DNA of 50,663 bases, taken from an uncultured Chitinophagales bacterium. GTDB lineage: Bacteria > Bacteroidota > Bacteroidia > Chitinophagales > Chitinophagaceae. Where the stretch lies: assembly GCA_946886475.1 (NCBI GenBank), contig CAMPIQ010000010.1, positions 1 to 50,663 of the forward strand, given 5' to 3'. Of the stretch, positions 1-9,700 are shown in pieces. Below the pieces are notes generated by a model. That model saw nothing but the letters and a program-made list of their open reading frames with translations, made no database searches and was not told the DNA's origin. The translations under genes were made by a program, and so were the position numbers. Numbering within the stretch: the stretch's first letter is position 1; each line of letters starts with the position of its first letter.

Positions 1-32
1 GCCAATGGCTTTTATTGCTACTTTTGCGCCCT

Positions 33-1496
33 ATGGCAACAGACAGTAACAGATTCCAGGCAATTATTTCGCATTGTAAAGAATATGGTTTCATTTTTCC
101 GTCATCGGAGATCTACGATGGTCTGGGTGCGGTGTATGATTATGGACAATGGGGGAGTGAACTGAAAAAAAATATCAGGGACCATTGGTGGAAAAGCATG
201 ACACAGATGTATGAGAACATTGTAGGGATTGATGCAGCCATTTTCATGCATCCTACCACCTGGAAGGCCAGCGGTCATGTGGATAATTTCAGCGATCCGA
301 TGATCGATAATAAGGATAGCAATAAACGCTACCGTGTTGATCATCTGATTGAAGCCAGGGCTGATGAACTGGAAGCAGCCGGTCAAAAAGAACAATCCGA
401 CCTGCTGATAAAACAAATGGATGAACTGCTGGCGGCAAATGATTATGCCGGATTAAAAACGCTGATTGAAAATAATAAGATATCGTGTTCAGTAAGTGGT
501 ACCTGCAACTGGACCGATGTAAGGCAATTCAACCTGATGTTCTCCACCGAATTTGGTGCTGTATCATCTGAAGAGGACAATACCATTTATCTAAGACCAG
601 AAACCGCCCAGGGTATTTTTGTGAATTTTCTGAATGTGCAGAAATCGGGAAGGATGAAGATTCCATTTGGTATTGCTCAAATTGGAAAAGCATTCAGAAA
701 TGAAATTGTTGCAAGGCAATTTATTTTCCGTATGCGGGAGTTTGAACAAATGGAAATGCAGTTCTTCATTCGTCCGGGTACACAAAAAGAATGGTATGAA
801 TACTGGAAAGCCGAAAGGATGAAATGGCATCTTGGCATTGGAATTCCTTCCGAAAAATACCGTTTTCATGATCATGCAAAGCTGGCGCATTATGCAGATG
901 CGGCCTGTGATATCGAATACAATTTTCCAATTGGCTTCAAGGAAGTGGAAGGTATTCATTCCAGAACTGATTTTGACCTGCGCAACCACCAGGAATACAG
1001 CAAAAAGAAGATGCAGTATTTTGATAATGACATCGATCCCAACACCGGAAAAGCATTTGGCAACTACATTCCTTATGTAATTGAAACATCAATTGGAGTG
1101 GACAGAACTGTGATGATGGTGTTAAGTGAGGCGTATGAAGAACAGGATCTGAGTACTGAAGAAAGGAAGGATAGCCGTGTAGTTTTAAAATTCCCGGCAA
1201 AGCTGGCCCCTATTAAGCTGGCCATACTGCCTCTGGTGAAAAAAGACGGATTACCCGAGATCGCCAGAAAGATCATGGACGATTGTAAAGCACAGTTCAG
1301 GTGCTTTTATGAAGAAAAGGATACCATTGGTAAACGCTACAGAAGGATGGACGCATTAGGAACACCTTTCTGTATCACCATCGACCACCAGTCGAAGGAG
1401 GATGGAACCGTAACCATACGTTACCGCGATACCATGCACCAGGAACGCATTGCAGCCGGTGACATCAAAAATGTTGTGATGGCTGCCATGTATTAA
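33..1496 (+). CDS. glyQS: Glycine--tRNA ligase, alpha2 (class II) type
   Basis: Charges tRNA-Gly with glycine in the cytoplasm. The sequence has the class II layout: a long N-terminal half beginning with the FIFPSSEIYDGLGAVYDYG region, motif 2 (FRNEI followed by FRMREFEQMEMQFF, around residues 220-250), motif 3 (ETSIGVDRTVMM, around 350-365) and a C-terminal anticodon-binding domain. About 487 residues is normal for the homodimeric form, as opposed to the separate alpha and beta chains of many bacteria. I place the start at ATG 33; a TTG at 15 is in frame but would add only six residues unlike the family. The region just before FNLMF, where relatives often carry a CPxCG zinc-like motif, reads CSVSGTC, so a metal site there may be degenerate. 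Upstream sequence lies outside the window. The next gene follows after about 56 bases on the same strand. Confidence 0.96.
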   Translation: MATDSNRFQAIISHCKEYGFIFPSSEIYDGLGAVYDYGQWGSELKKNIRDHWWKSMTQMYENIVGIDAAIFMHPTTWKASGHVDNFSDPMIDNKDSNKRYRVDHLIEARADELEAAGQKEQSDLLIKQMDELLAANDYAGLKTLIENNKISCSVSGTCNWTDVRQFNLMFSTEFGAVSSEEDNTIYLRPETAQGIFVNFLNVQKSGRMKIPFGIAQIGKAFRNEIVARQFIFRMREFEQMEMQFFIRPGTQKEWYEYWKAERMKWHLGIGIPSEKYRFHDHAKLAHYADAACDIEYNFPIGFKEVEGIHSRTDFDLRNHQEYSKKKMQYFDNDIDPNTGKAFGNYIPYVIETSIGVDRTVMMVLSEAYEEQDLSTEERKDSRVVLKFPAKLAPIKLAILPLVKKDGLPEIARKIMDDCKAQFRCFYEEKDTIGKRYRRMDALGTPFCITIDHQSKEDGTVTIRYRDTMHQERIAAGDIKNVVMAAMY

Positions 1497-1552
1497 CAAT
1501 TTCCATGCAGCAGGTTTCGTTTTTAGAAGGTCTAATCACATCAAAAGCTGTT

Positions 1553-2086
1553 ATGAGAAAAGTTTTGCTGCTATTATTACTGGCCATTGCAGGTTATTCC
1601 GGGTATTCGCAGGAAGAAGTTAATAATGAAGGCCGCACCTCATTTTATGCAGAAGCAGGTGGAGCAGGTATCGCATTCTCAGCCAATATAGATTACAGGT
1701 TCAAACCCGGACACCTTGGTTTTGGCGGAAGGCTGGGCGTTGGCTTTGTTACTGCTTACAATGATTATTATGATCCTATGGGCTCATATGTGTGGGGCGA
1801 CCAGGAATCGGCCATCACCGTACCTGTACAACTCAATTATATTTTTGGAAAGCAAAATTCCCCACACACTTTTGAAGTTGGAGGCGGACTTACCTATGTA
1901 AGCAAAAAGCTGAGCATCCTGAATTATTATGATGAAGACCGTTCGAATTTATTTGGGACGTTTTCATTTATGTACAGGCGCCAGCCCAGAAATGGCGGTT
2001 TCACATGGAGAGCAGGGTTCACGCCATTGATTGCAAAGGGTTTGATACAGCCATTTGGTGGTGCGAGTGTAGGATTCAATTTTTGA
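1553..2086 (+). CDS. Small outer-membrane beta-barrel protein, function unknown
   Basis: A 177-residue exported protein. ATG 1553 gives a clean signal peptide (MRKVLLLLLLAIAGYSGYSQ) with likely cleavage after the alanine/serine-rich end; an in-frame ATG at 1505 would put 16 non-signal residues in front and is rejected. The mature part alternates aromatic and polar residues and is rich in Gly, Tyr and Phe (for example FGGRLGVGFVTAYNDYY), and ends in GGASVGFNF, the terminal-Phe strand typical of outer-membrane barrels. Family and barrel type cannot be named from sequence alone. It sits 56 bases after the glycyl-tRNA synthetase on the same strand and may be read through from it; it converges on the oxidoreductase at 2216-2953. 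Confidence 0.8.
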   Translation: MRKVLLLLLLAIAGYSGYSQEEVNNEGRTSFYAEAGGAGIAFSANIDYRFKPGHLGFGGRLGVGFVTAYNDYYDPMGSYVWGDQESAITVPVQLNYIFGKQNSPHTFEVGGGLTYVSKKLSILNYYDEDRSNLFGTFSFMYRRQPRNGGFTWRAGFTPLIAKGLIQPFGGASVGFNF

Positions 2087-2215
2087 GTTCACCTTTTATA
2101 TCGTAAGGAAATAGGCTGCCAGGAATTAAAAGCGTAAAAAATAGAGGCCGGTTGAGGATTCTTCCGTAATGCTTACCCTGCATGTGCCCGGCATTCTTGT
2201 TGCGAGGCGGTTAAT

Positions 2216-2953
2216 TCAGCCATATAATTCCTGTATGATGGCCTTCCTTTCATACCCGAGCTTTTGAATCCTTTCTTTTGCTTCATCGATCATATTTTTC
2301 CAACCACATAAATAAAATTTAGATGGGGGGAGATGGCCGTTGATTGATTTTTCATGAACCAGGTTTTCGTAAAGTTCATGAACATAACCACAACATCCGG
2401 CCCATTGCTCTCTGGACAGCGTAGGGAGGTAATGGAGTTTTTCAATATCCTGTTCAAGCTTTTTCATTTCTTCAAAATAAAGAAGGTCCTGCTTTGTACG
2501 GGTGCCAAACATCAGGTAAAGATCCCGGGTGGGAACCTCATGTAATTTAATATAGTGAAGCATGCTTCGAAAAGGCGCAATGCCCGTACCTGTACAAATA
2601 AAGTAAAGATCCGTTTCAATTGTTGCCGGTAAAACAAATACCCCCTGCGGACCTCTGAAAGTAATTTCAGCGCCCTCGCCAATTTCATTGAATAAATATG
2701 TGGAACCTGCACCGCCTTCGAGTAAAACAATCAACAATTCGAACACATTGCTCCCATCCGGCCAGGAAGCAATGGAGTAGCTCCGCCACCTTTTATTTGA
2801 TTTTTCATGAATAGGAAGGTCAAGTGTAACAAACTGGCCGGCCACAAAATCGAAGGATTCCAGTTCAGGAACCTTTAACCAGAAGCGCCGGGTGCCTGGA
2901 GTTTCATTTTGGATACGGGTAATTACTGCTTTTCGCCAGGGTTGTAAGGCCAT
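2216..2953 (-). CDS. Ferredoxin/flavodoxin--NADP(+) reductase-like FAD oxidoreductase
   Basis: A 245-residue cytosolic flavoprotein of the ferredoxin-NADP reductase superfamily, which moves electrons between NAD(P)H and a one-electron carrier through FAD. The N-terminal beta-barrel carries the FAD motif RSYS at residues 57-60 and a GGAGSTYL segment at 80-87; the Rossmann half has the nucleotide-phosphate loop TGTGIAPFRS at 121-130 and the late CGW motif near residue 214. There is no iron-sulfur cluster cysteine set, so it is the single-domain reductase rather than a fused oxygenase reductase. The electron partner is not encoded nearby. It is convergent with the barrel gene before it and transcribed away from the 171-residue gene at 3126. 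Calling it Fpr is reasonable but cofactor preference cannot be read here. Confidence 0.85.
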   Translation of the reverse strand: MALQPWRKAVITRIQNETPGTRRFWLKVPELESFDFVAGQFVTLDLPIHEKSNKRWRSYSIASWPDGSNVFELLIVLLEGGAGSTYLFNEIGEGAEITFRGPQGVFVLPATIETDLYFICTGTGIAPFRSMLHYIKLHEVPTRDLYLMFGTRTKQDLLYFEEMKKLEQDIEKLHYLPTLSREQWAGCCGYVHELYENLVHEKSINGHLPPSKFYLCGWKNMIDEAKERIQKLGYERKAIIQELYG

Positions 2954-3007
2954 TAATATTATTTAACAATTAAAAGAAACGATTATTGAATTTCCTGCGT
3001 TTATAAT

Positions 3008-3016
3008 TTATCCACA
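3008..3016 (+). other. Isolated DnaA-box-like nonamer
   Basis: The intergenic region upstream of the oxidoreductase holds TTATCCACA, identical to the classical DnaA box. It is a single copy with no AT-rich unwinding element or box cluster around it, so it is not an origin. It may be chance. Confidence 0.25.
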
Positions 3017-3098
3017 GAATTTAACTATTGGCACAGTAGTTGAAAAATCCTATAGGAAATCATTTACTAAACATATTTTAGTCGGACGGTTTAGGTTA

Positions 3099-3122
3099 AA
3101 GGCCAGTATTCTTACTGGCCTT
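3099..3122 (-). terminator. Hairpin downstream of the 171-residue secreted protein
   Basis: A perfect 10-bp stem (AAGGCCAGTA / TACTGGCCTT, loop TTCT) sits four bases past the stop codon at 3126-3128. On the minus strand it is followed only by TTTAA, so U-tract support is weak; on the plus strand it is followed by ATTTTATT. Probably a transcript end for the two-gene minus-strand unit. Confidence 0.6.
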
Positions 3123-3125
3123 ATT

Positions 3126-3641
3126 TTATTGCAGTGCCACAACCTTCAGCACCGTTAATTCAGAAAGGATATTATATTGGAATTTGCCGTTTTGTTTATA
3201 TACAACTACAAGTTCATTATTTTTTGAAAGCGCTTCCCCTTTGTCTGAAAGTTTTTCCTGTATGGCAGGGGCCGGTATAAGCCTGATCACCTGGCCGGAT
3301 GTTTCGGGTACCATTTCAACAGATGTAGGATCAGAAGGGTTATTATAATTTTTTCTTACAACGGGTGTTTTGGTTATCCTTTCAATGCTCACTGAATAAG
3401 GTTTACCAAGAATCCACATCTCAGAGGGGTAGACCCTTGATTGACTAACCAGGTAAATAAAAAAATTGAAAGCCTGTTTGTTTTCTGCAGTGGATTCCTT
3501 TCCATTTTCATCTATGGTTTTTTGAGGGGCCACCCCTTTACTCACCGGCTCTGAATAACCATAAATTTTTGCACTGCCTTCCGTTTGTGCCTGTGCCGGA
3601 ATTATACCTGCAAGAAATAGCAGCAATAAAATAGGTTTCAT
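3126..3641 (-). CDS. Secreted protein of unknown function, partner of the Asp-box T9SS cargo gene
   Basis: A 171-residue protein with a clear signal peptide (MKPILLLLFLAGIIPAQAQ, cleavage expected after AQA). The mature region has no cysteines, no obvious repeats and no motif I recognise; its first part mentions a YGYSEPVSKG stretch and is followed by a mixed alpha/beta sequence with a basic, Pro-rich middle. It begins 12 bases after the stop of the 980-residue gene (3654-6596) on the same strand, so the two are almost certainly co-transcribed and may act together at the cell envelope. It lacks a T9SS sorting domain, so the simplest location is the periplasm. Confidence 0.75.
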   Translation of the reverse strand: MKPILLLLFLAGIIPAQAQTEGSAKIYGYSEPVSKGVAPQKTIDENGKESTAENKQAFNFFIYLVSQSRVYPSEMWILGKPYSVSIERITKTPVVRKNYNNPSDPTSVEMVPETSGQVIRLIPAPAIQEKLSDKGEALSKNNELVVVYKQNGKFQYNILSELTVLKVVALQ

Positions 3642-3653
3642 GTTTTTTCAGAT

Positions 3654-6596
3654 TTATTGCTTTATGATTTTTTGTAAATGCCTGTACTTCTGATCATCAC
3701 TGTAAATACTCAGTATATAACTACCCGCCGCAACACGGCTGATATCAATAAGTCCACCCTGGTAGTTTTCCTGTTTACTGATCAACAGCCTTCCACTCAT
3801 ATCAAATAACTGCACAGATATTTTCCGTATACCAAACATATTTCCCGTCTGGTAATGAATATTGTTTGATCCTATGGTTGGGAAAACATTTTTAATGAAA
3901 TTCTTATCGTTGGTTACGGGGTTAATGGCAGTACCCTGTGTAGGACTGAAATTGGTGGTGCCCAGATAAGTATAATACATTCCATTTCCATGTGTGCCTA
4001 TAAGCAGAACATTATCTGTTGGCCGGTAGGTCATGGATTGCACAACGGCATAATTTAAAATATTGCTGCCTTCCCGCTGCCAGGTAGGGGCTCCATTGGC
4101 AAGTAAGGTTGTTCCCAGGTTAGCTACGCTGTACAAACCCACAGAGGTACCAACATAGTATTCCGTTACAGGATTATTGGCCGCATCTTTTTTAACTGTG
4201 ATCATACAACTCCTTATGGATGGCAGTGTAAGATTTCCTTCCCCGATATGCCAGGTAGGATTGGCAGATTTGGCATTATTGGTCCACCAGATACTTGCCA
4301 CTCCATAATTGGATATCACTGCCATTACTTCATCGTCATTATTGGGATGAACAGCGATGTCCTGCACGTTTCCAACCATACCAAATGGAGTAATGTTAAT
4401 GGGAACCGTGGCTGCAGGAGCATTTTGAGGATCATCTAACCGGTAAATTTTGCCACTGGTGGTACCAAAATAAATTGAATGGCCTGTATGATATGGTCCT
4501 CTGGTAAATGCTATGGCGCGGATGCCCAGGTTTCTTCCATTGGCAGGATCAAGCGTAGTGGAAACGCCGGTAAGTTCCATCCAGCCTCCTGCCGTTACAC
4601 TGGCTGCAGCAGTGGTTCTGAACAGCCGGTTGAAATTAACATAATAAAGATCTTCAGCATTGTCCTGGTCCAGTCTGAAATTGGTTACAAACTCACCATA
4701 TTCATTTACCGCACCGGGAAACGCTGTGGTAAGTCCGTTTGGCCGGATATTATTAAAAGCTATTCCATTGGTTAGCCTCACTCTTTGAATATTTCCAAAC
4801 TGAGATCCACCATACAGGTATTGATTCTGGTTGGCAATATTGATCTTGGAGATACCTACTGCACATCCGTCTCCACCCACCATTCTTACATGGTTGTTAC
4901 TGTCCGCTTCTGTTGTTCCAGGTAATATGCGAAGCTTATCTCGGAATTGTGTTCCATTATCCTGTGCTCCACCTGCAAAATTATTTCTGCCTGCATCCGG
5001 GTCCATAGCCACATAATAATACTGCAATGTTTGATAGTTCGGCAAAAAGTCCCATTCCACTGTTGCCAGGGAAATATTGGATGTGATCCTTATGCCACCA
5101 TCATCACCACAAATGGCTTCGTTAGCATTGGAAGGGTTGAAAGCAAGATTGTGCATGTCCGGGTGTCCATCGGGATACAGGCTATATGTAAAATTGGTCT
5201 GATAACCATTGATCCACGAGGTAGTAGTGCTGGTAGTAAAACCATCCGATGACCGGTAAAGGTTGGTGCCGCCAACAAATACCATATTAGGATTGTCTGG
5301 TTTTACAGCCACTACCATATCATACCCGCCCTGAACGGTCAATGGATCTGAACCTGATGCATTTCCTCCTGAAAAATCTGGCATATTGGCCGAACGGTTG
5401 CTCCAGCTATAACTATTGCCATTGATATCCAGCCGGAACAGGTCTGCTTCCGGCGATAATTGGGGAGCATCACTGCTCAGTCCATTTTCATAAAAAACGT
5501 AAGCGATATTGTGATTTGACGGTGCCAGCGTCATTATGATCCTTTTTGAGTTCTGTCCGGCATCATTGCCTCTCCAGTCAGCCACCGAGTCAACGCCCAG
5601 GTTTTGTCCGCCCGCGATCCTTAAATAACTTCCCAGTGCGCCGGTATTGGATACCCATACGCCTCTCAGGCCTTTATCAGGGTATCCTCCATTCATGGCA
5701 AGAAAGACTTTGCCTGTATTAGTGATCATTACCTCAGTCTGGCCATTGGCAGCATTGCCTGCTGCAGTCCCTCCAAAGATGGCCTGAAAAGTTAAACCTC
5801 CATCTATGGAACGTATAACCCTTCTGTGACAGGCCACATACAGATGACCGTTAGTTGGATTGACGGCAAGTTTATGAACAAAATCAAACGGATGGTCGAA
5901 TTCTTCAAGATTGCTGCCCTGTGGTGCATTACCGGGTATGTCAATGAAATTAAAAGTGAGTTTATTCCAGGTGGCACCATTATCTGTAGATTTCCAGATA
6001 CCATGACCCATATAGGCTGCGCCTACCTGGTCTCCGGCTGAATTGCCATAAGGCTCGCCGCCGGCAGCATACCAGGTATCCTGGGAACCAGGCCTGAGAT
6101 CCTGAACAAGTGAAGTAAAACTGTGTACATCATTTTGTGGTGTTACAAGCGTCCATGCAGTACCGCCATTTGTTGATCTCATTATGCCGCCACTTACACA
6201 GCCTGCAATGATCACCCTGTTTGTAGTTCCATTATAACGGATATCATATGCAACGGCCCTTGTTCTTCCTCCAACATTGTTGGGCCCCGCAGGAATGTAA
6301 TTGTTCAATGCCATCATTCGCATATCCCCTCCGGCTGTGCGTTCTGGCAATTGTCTTGCAAATTCCATTTCCCTTTCAAAAATGTTCTCCGGAATTTTTC
6401 CGGTTGCGGGATCTTTGAGCATGTCAAACTCATATTTCAGCCGGGCTTCAATGAAGGCGGCAGGCAATTTTTCTTCTTCTTCCAATTCCATAAGATGCGC
6501 GGGAGGCACCGATGGCTGTTTTTTTCCTTGAATGAAATAAATGCCGCCTGCTATCAGTAAAAGAAGCGCAGCAGTCAGGAAGATCTTAAATCTCAT
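3654..6596 (-). CDS. Asp-box (BNR/WD40-like) beta-propeller protein with degenerate T9SS sorting domain
   Basis: A 980-residue exported protein. Residues 5-23 are a hydrophobic signal or anchor segment. From about residue 100 (motif GPNNVGGRTRAV) the sequence carries several Asp-box turns of the S-x-D/N-x-G-x-T-W type: STNGGTAW (141-148), STDNGATW, SIDGGLTF and a looser SSDGFTT. This is the repeat of BNR/sialidase-like and VPS10-like propellers, which usually act as binding or scaffold modules; no sialidase catalytic set is evident, so I do not call an enzyme. The last 80 residues resemble a T9SS type A sorting domain (strands ending in RVAAGSYILSIYSDDQKY and a basic tail) but begin FPTIGSN instead of the usual PNP. 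Predicted to be secreted or surface-attached. It is the first gene of a unit with the 171-residue secreted protein. Confidence 0.85.
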   Translation of the reverse strand: MRFKIFLTAALLLLIAGGIYFIQGKKQPSVPPAHLMELEEEEKLPAAFIEARLKYEFDMLKDPATGKIPENIFEREMEFARQLPERTAGGDMRMMALNNYIPAGPNNVGGRTRAVAYDIRYNGTTNRVIIAGCVSGGIMRSTNGGTAWTLVTPQNDVHSFTSLVQDLRPGSQDTWYAAGGEPYGNSAGDQVGAAYMGHGIWKSTDNGATWNKLTFNFIDIPGNAPQGSNLEEFDHPFDFVHKLAVNPTNGHLYVACHRRVIRSIDGGLTFQAIFGGTAAGNAANGQTEVMITNTGKVFLAMNGGYPDKGLRGVWVSNTGALGSYLRIAGGQNLGVDSVADWRGNDAGQNSKRIIMTLAPSNHNIAYVFYENGLSSDAPQLSPEADLFRLDINGNSYSWSNRSANMPDFSGGNASGSDPLTVQGGYDMVVAVKPDNPNMVFVGGTNLYRSSDGFTTSTTTSWINGYQTNFTYSLYPDGHPDMHNLAFNPSNANEAICGDDGGIRITSNISLATVEWDFLPNYQTLQYYYVAMDPDAGRNNFAGGAQDNGTQFRDKLRILPGTTEADSNNHVRMVGGDGCAVGISKINIANQNQYLYGGSQFGNIQRVRLTNGIAFNNIRPNGLTTAFPGAVNEYGEFVTNFRLDQDNAEDLYYVNFNRLFRTTAAASVTAGGWMELTGVSTTLDPANGRNLGIRAIAFTRGPYHTGHSIYFGTTSGKIYRLDDPQNAPAATVPINITPFGMVGNVQDIAVHPNNDDEVMAVISNYGVASIWWTNNAKSANPTWHIGEGNLTLPSIRSCMITVKKDAANNPVTEYYVGTSVGLYSVANLGTTLLANGAPTWQREGSNILNYAVVQSMTYRPTDNVLLIGTHGNGMYYTYLGTTNFSPTQGTAINPVTNDKNFIKNVFPTIGSNNIHYQTGNMFGIRKISVQLFDMSGRLLISKQENYQGGLIDISRVAAGSYILSIYSDDQKYRHLQKIIKQ

Positions 6597-6734
6597 GTTA
6601 ATGGTTTATAGGGGCTGTCTTATTATTAAAAAATAACCGGTAGCTGAAATTACATTTTTTGGTTCGTTTAGAGCCTTTTCAGTATTTCATAAGTATGCAA
6701 TTTTTGTACTTGATAACCGGAACCCAGGCCTAAC

Positions 6735-6759
6735 AAAAAAGCCGCCCTAAAGGCGGCTT
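6735..6759 (-). terminator. Rho-independent terminator of the 1254-residue protease gene
   Basis: Eight-bp GC-rich stem (AAGCCGCC / GGCGGCTT, five-base loop) followed on the minus strand by six T residues, five bases past the protease stop codon. Confidence 0.9.
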
Positions 6760-6763
6760 CAAT

Positions 6764-9700
6764 TTATCTTTCGATCATGATCTTGTGATAGTAGGTCTTT
6801 TCCCCGTGTTGTAATTTGAGAACATACACGCCTGCACCAAGTTTATTCAGATTTACCTGTTCGGAGAACTGTCCTGTAAATGCCGGATAAGATGTTGCAT
6901 AAACCGATTGTCCCAGACTGTTTATAATATCAATTTTCATTTGATCCCTTCTGATCGCTTTGAACTTCAGCAAAAAGCTTCCGCTGTTTGGATTGGGTGA
7001 AACGCTTAATTCAATGGAAGCGTTGTCTACCGGATTAACAGCGCTGGCAACAAAAGGATATACTGCCGATGACATCATGCAGCCCAGTCCATCCGAAACC
7101 CGTACCGTATAATTGCCTGACTGAATGGGTTTATATTTTCTGGTGGTAGCGCCTGGAATTCCAAGTCCGTCGCGGTACCACTGGTTACCTGTTGCAATAC
7201 TGCTGGTTAAAGAATCTCCTACCATGGTAATGGTTGGAGTTGGCGCAACGGGTGCCACAACTGTTGCCCTTTCACTCACGCAATCGGAGGTTCTTACTTT
7301 CATATTATAAAGTCCGTAATAAAATTTCTGATAATAATTAGGATCAGTATCCAGTGTGGCACTGTTTCCTGTAATGGATATCAGGTTGCCCAGTGTAAAG
7401 GGATAAGGACTTCCCGATACATTATTATTCCGGAACAGATTGGCTGTTCCTTGTGGACGGATGATGATCACATGATCTCCTGCCGGTAAAAACAGGTTTA
7501 AATAAAAATCAGCACCGGGATCCTGAGGGTCGAAACTATTTTGTGTTCCGGCTCCCTGATTAGGGCTGGTTGAATAAACATCAATAGTAGTGGTGGATAT
7601 GGCCGAATAAGAATATCCGGTTCCCGAGGTGGAAATAATATCCGCAACAATGAAATCAATTTTCCCGGAAGTCCTGGTATACAATTTTGCAGTTTCCAGT
7701 ATTACAGGAACAGCTGCGGAATATTTGATGTAATTGGCATTTCCTGATAAATAGCCACCTGCCTGGCCCCAGGTATCATTTGTTACAGGACCGACAGTAC
7801 CTTTTGCTCCCGTGCCAACATAATAAGTATTGTTTGCAGGAATGGTTGTGGTATTTGTAGTTGCGCCCATTGTGATGGAAGAATTACCCGTTGCGCTTGT
7901 ATACCAGAAATAATTGGCAGAAGGATCGGGGTTATTCACTTTCAACAATGCATTTGTACCACATATAACTCCCGATGCTGTTGGTGCACCAATTAATTCG
8001 GCAATGGTTACAGTTGTTTTCAGCGTATCATTACTGCGGTTCTGGTCTGTTCCATCACTTGAAAAGATCTGGAAATTATAAGTGGTGCCAGGTACCGCAT
8101 TGAACGGGGTCTGAAAAGTATATGTAGCTACTGCAGAAGACGCGATTACGCCGGGATAAGTGGCATTTAATGAAGTTACCAGCGTATTGCCATTTTTTAT
8201 TACTACGGTCAGTGGTACATTGGTTTTGTCTACCAGACCTGTATTCCTTACTCTGATTGTAACCTGTTGTGATGCACTGCTGCAATTTCCGGTAACCGGA
8301 TTTACAAGATCGGTAATGGCAAGGTCATTTGATGCCGACCGGTAACTGATCCTGTAATCCTGTGTTTCTCCATTTGTATAGGAACCGCAGGCGGTTACAT
8401 CAGCAGCGTTGGAAGTTTCTTTCACAACAATCCTAAGCAGAGAGGAATTTCCTGCATTGGCGGATGAAGGGATAAGGATATTTCCATTGAATGTTCCCGA
8501 TGCCATGGCATTACTGGTTGCTACCAGTTCCCCTGCATCAGTAAAGTTTCCATTGTTATTGAAATCAATAAAGATCTTTACGATCTTCTGGTTATTGGTG
8601 GCATCACAGCTGCCAACAGCTACACTGAATGGTAAGCTTTGTCCGGGTTCAACAAGCGTAGTAAGATTGGTAAAATTATTATAGGTAGTGCAGCCTGCAG
8701 GATTATTATTATTAATGGTTCCAAACGTAAAATTATTGATCCTTGCACCAGCAGCTGATGTTGCAGCAGAAGTACAATAAGTTTGTCCGCCAACACCGCT
8801 CATAACAAGTGAATAAGCCTGGGTTCCCCTTTGTAGTGTTCCTTTATGGGTAATGGTAACCGTATAGGTTTCACCGGGAATGGCATCCGGGACATTGATC
8901 TTTTCAACATTGTCAAGTACATTATCACCCGTTTGTGCAGCGGCATCCGGAATGGTTGGCATTAACACCCATGGCATGTAAGTAGTAGCACCTTTGGTGA
9001 TCCTTATATCCAGGTCGTTCACCAGTTTCCTTGCCGTGTTATTCAATACATTCATCAGCTCAACGTTTCCTTTTGGATCGGTCCATGCAATGGTTACCGT
9101 TAATGGTCCGTTCCCTGAAGCAATAACATTGGTGGTGAAACTAGCGCCGGCATTCAAAACTTTTTCGTGCACCTGGTGATTGCCGGTATTGTTTGATTTA
9201 ATAACGTCCGCAGCTTTTCCAATATTCAGCAATCCCCAGCCGAACCTGTAATCAGGACCCGGTGTATCGCCTGCTTCATCGGCAGTGTGAATAGCGATGG
9301 CTTTCAGTGTTGCAGAACGCATGAAGCTGTTGGAATGCAATTGGGCATAGTATTGTTGAAGCAATAATAAGGAGCCGGTTGTACTTGGTGTGGCCATTGA
9401 TGTTCCGCTAAAAGAAGAATAGGAAGTATTGGTGGTGGCCACCGGAGACAATACATCAACACCATCCGCAACCACATCAGGTTTAATTCTTCCATCATCT
9501 GTTGGACCAAAACTGCTGAAACTGCTAAGAAGCACATCTTCAGATTTGTTATATCCAAATGGCAGACCGCTTACCGCACCTACGGTTAAAATATTCTTGG
9601 CCGTTCCATAGGTGGAAATAATATCATAGCCATCATTGTCGCTGATGCCTGAAGGCCTGTTACCTGCACTGGCCATGGAGCCGCTGCTGTTATAGCGCCA

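Noticed and set aside
278..3016. DnaA-box nonamers at 278-286 (inside the glycyl-tRNA synthetase gene, reverse) and 3008-3016, considered as part of an origin
   Set aside because: Only two isolated copies 2.7 kb apart, one in a coding region; no dnaA, no AT-rich unwinding region and no cluster.
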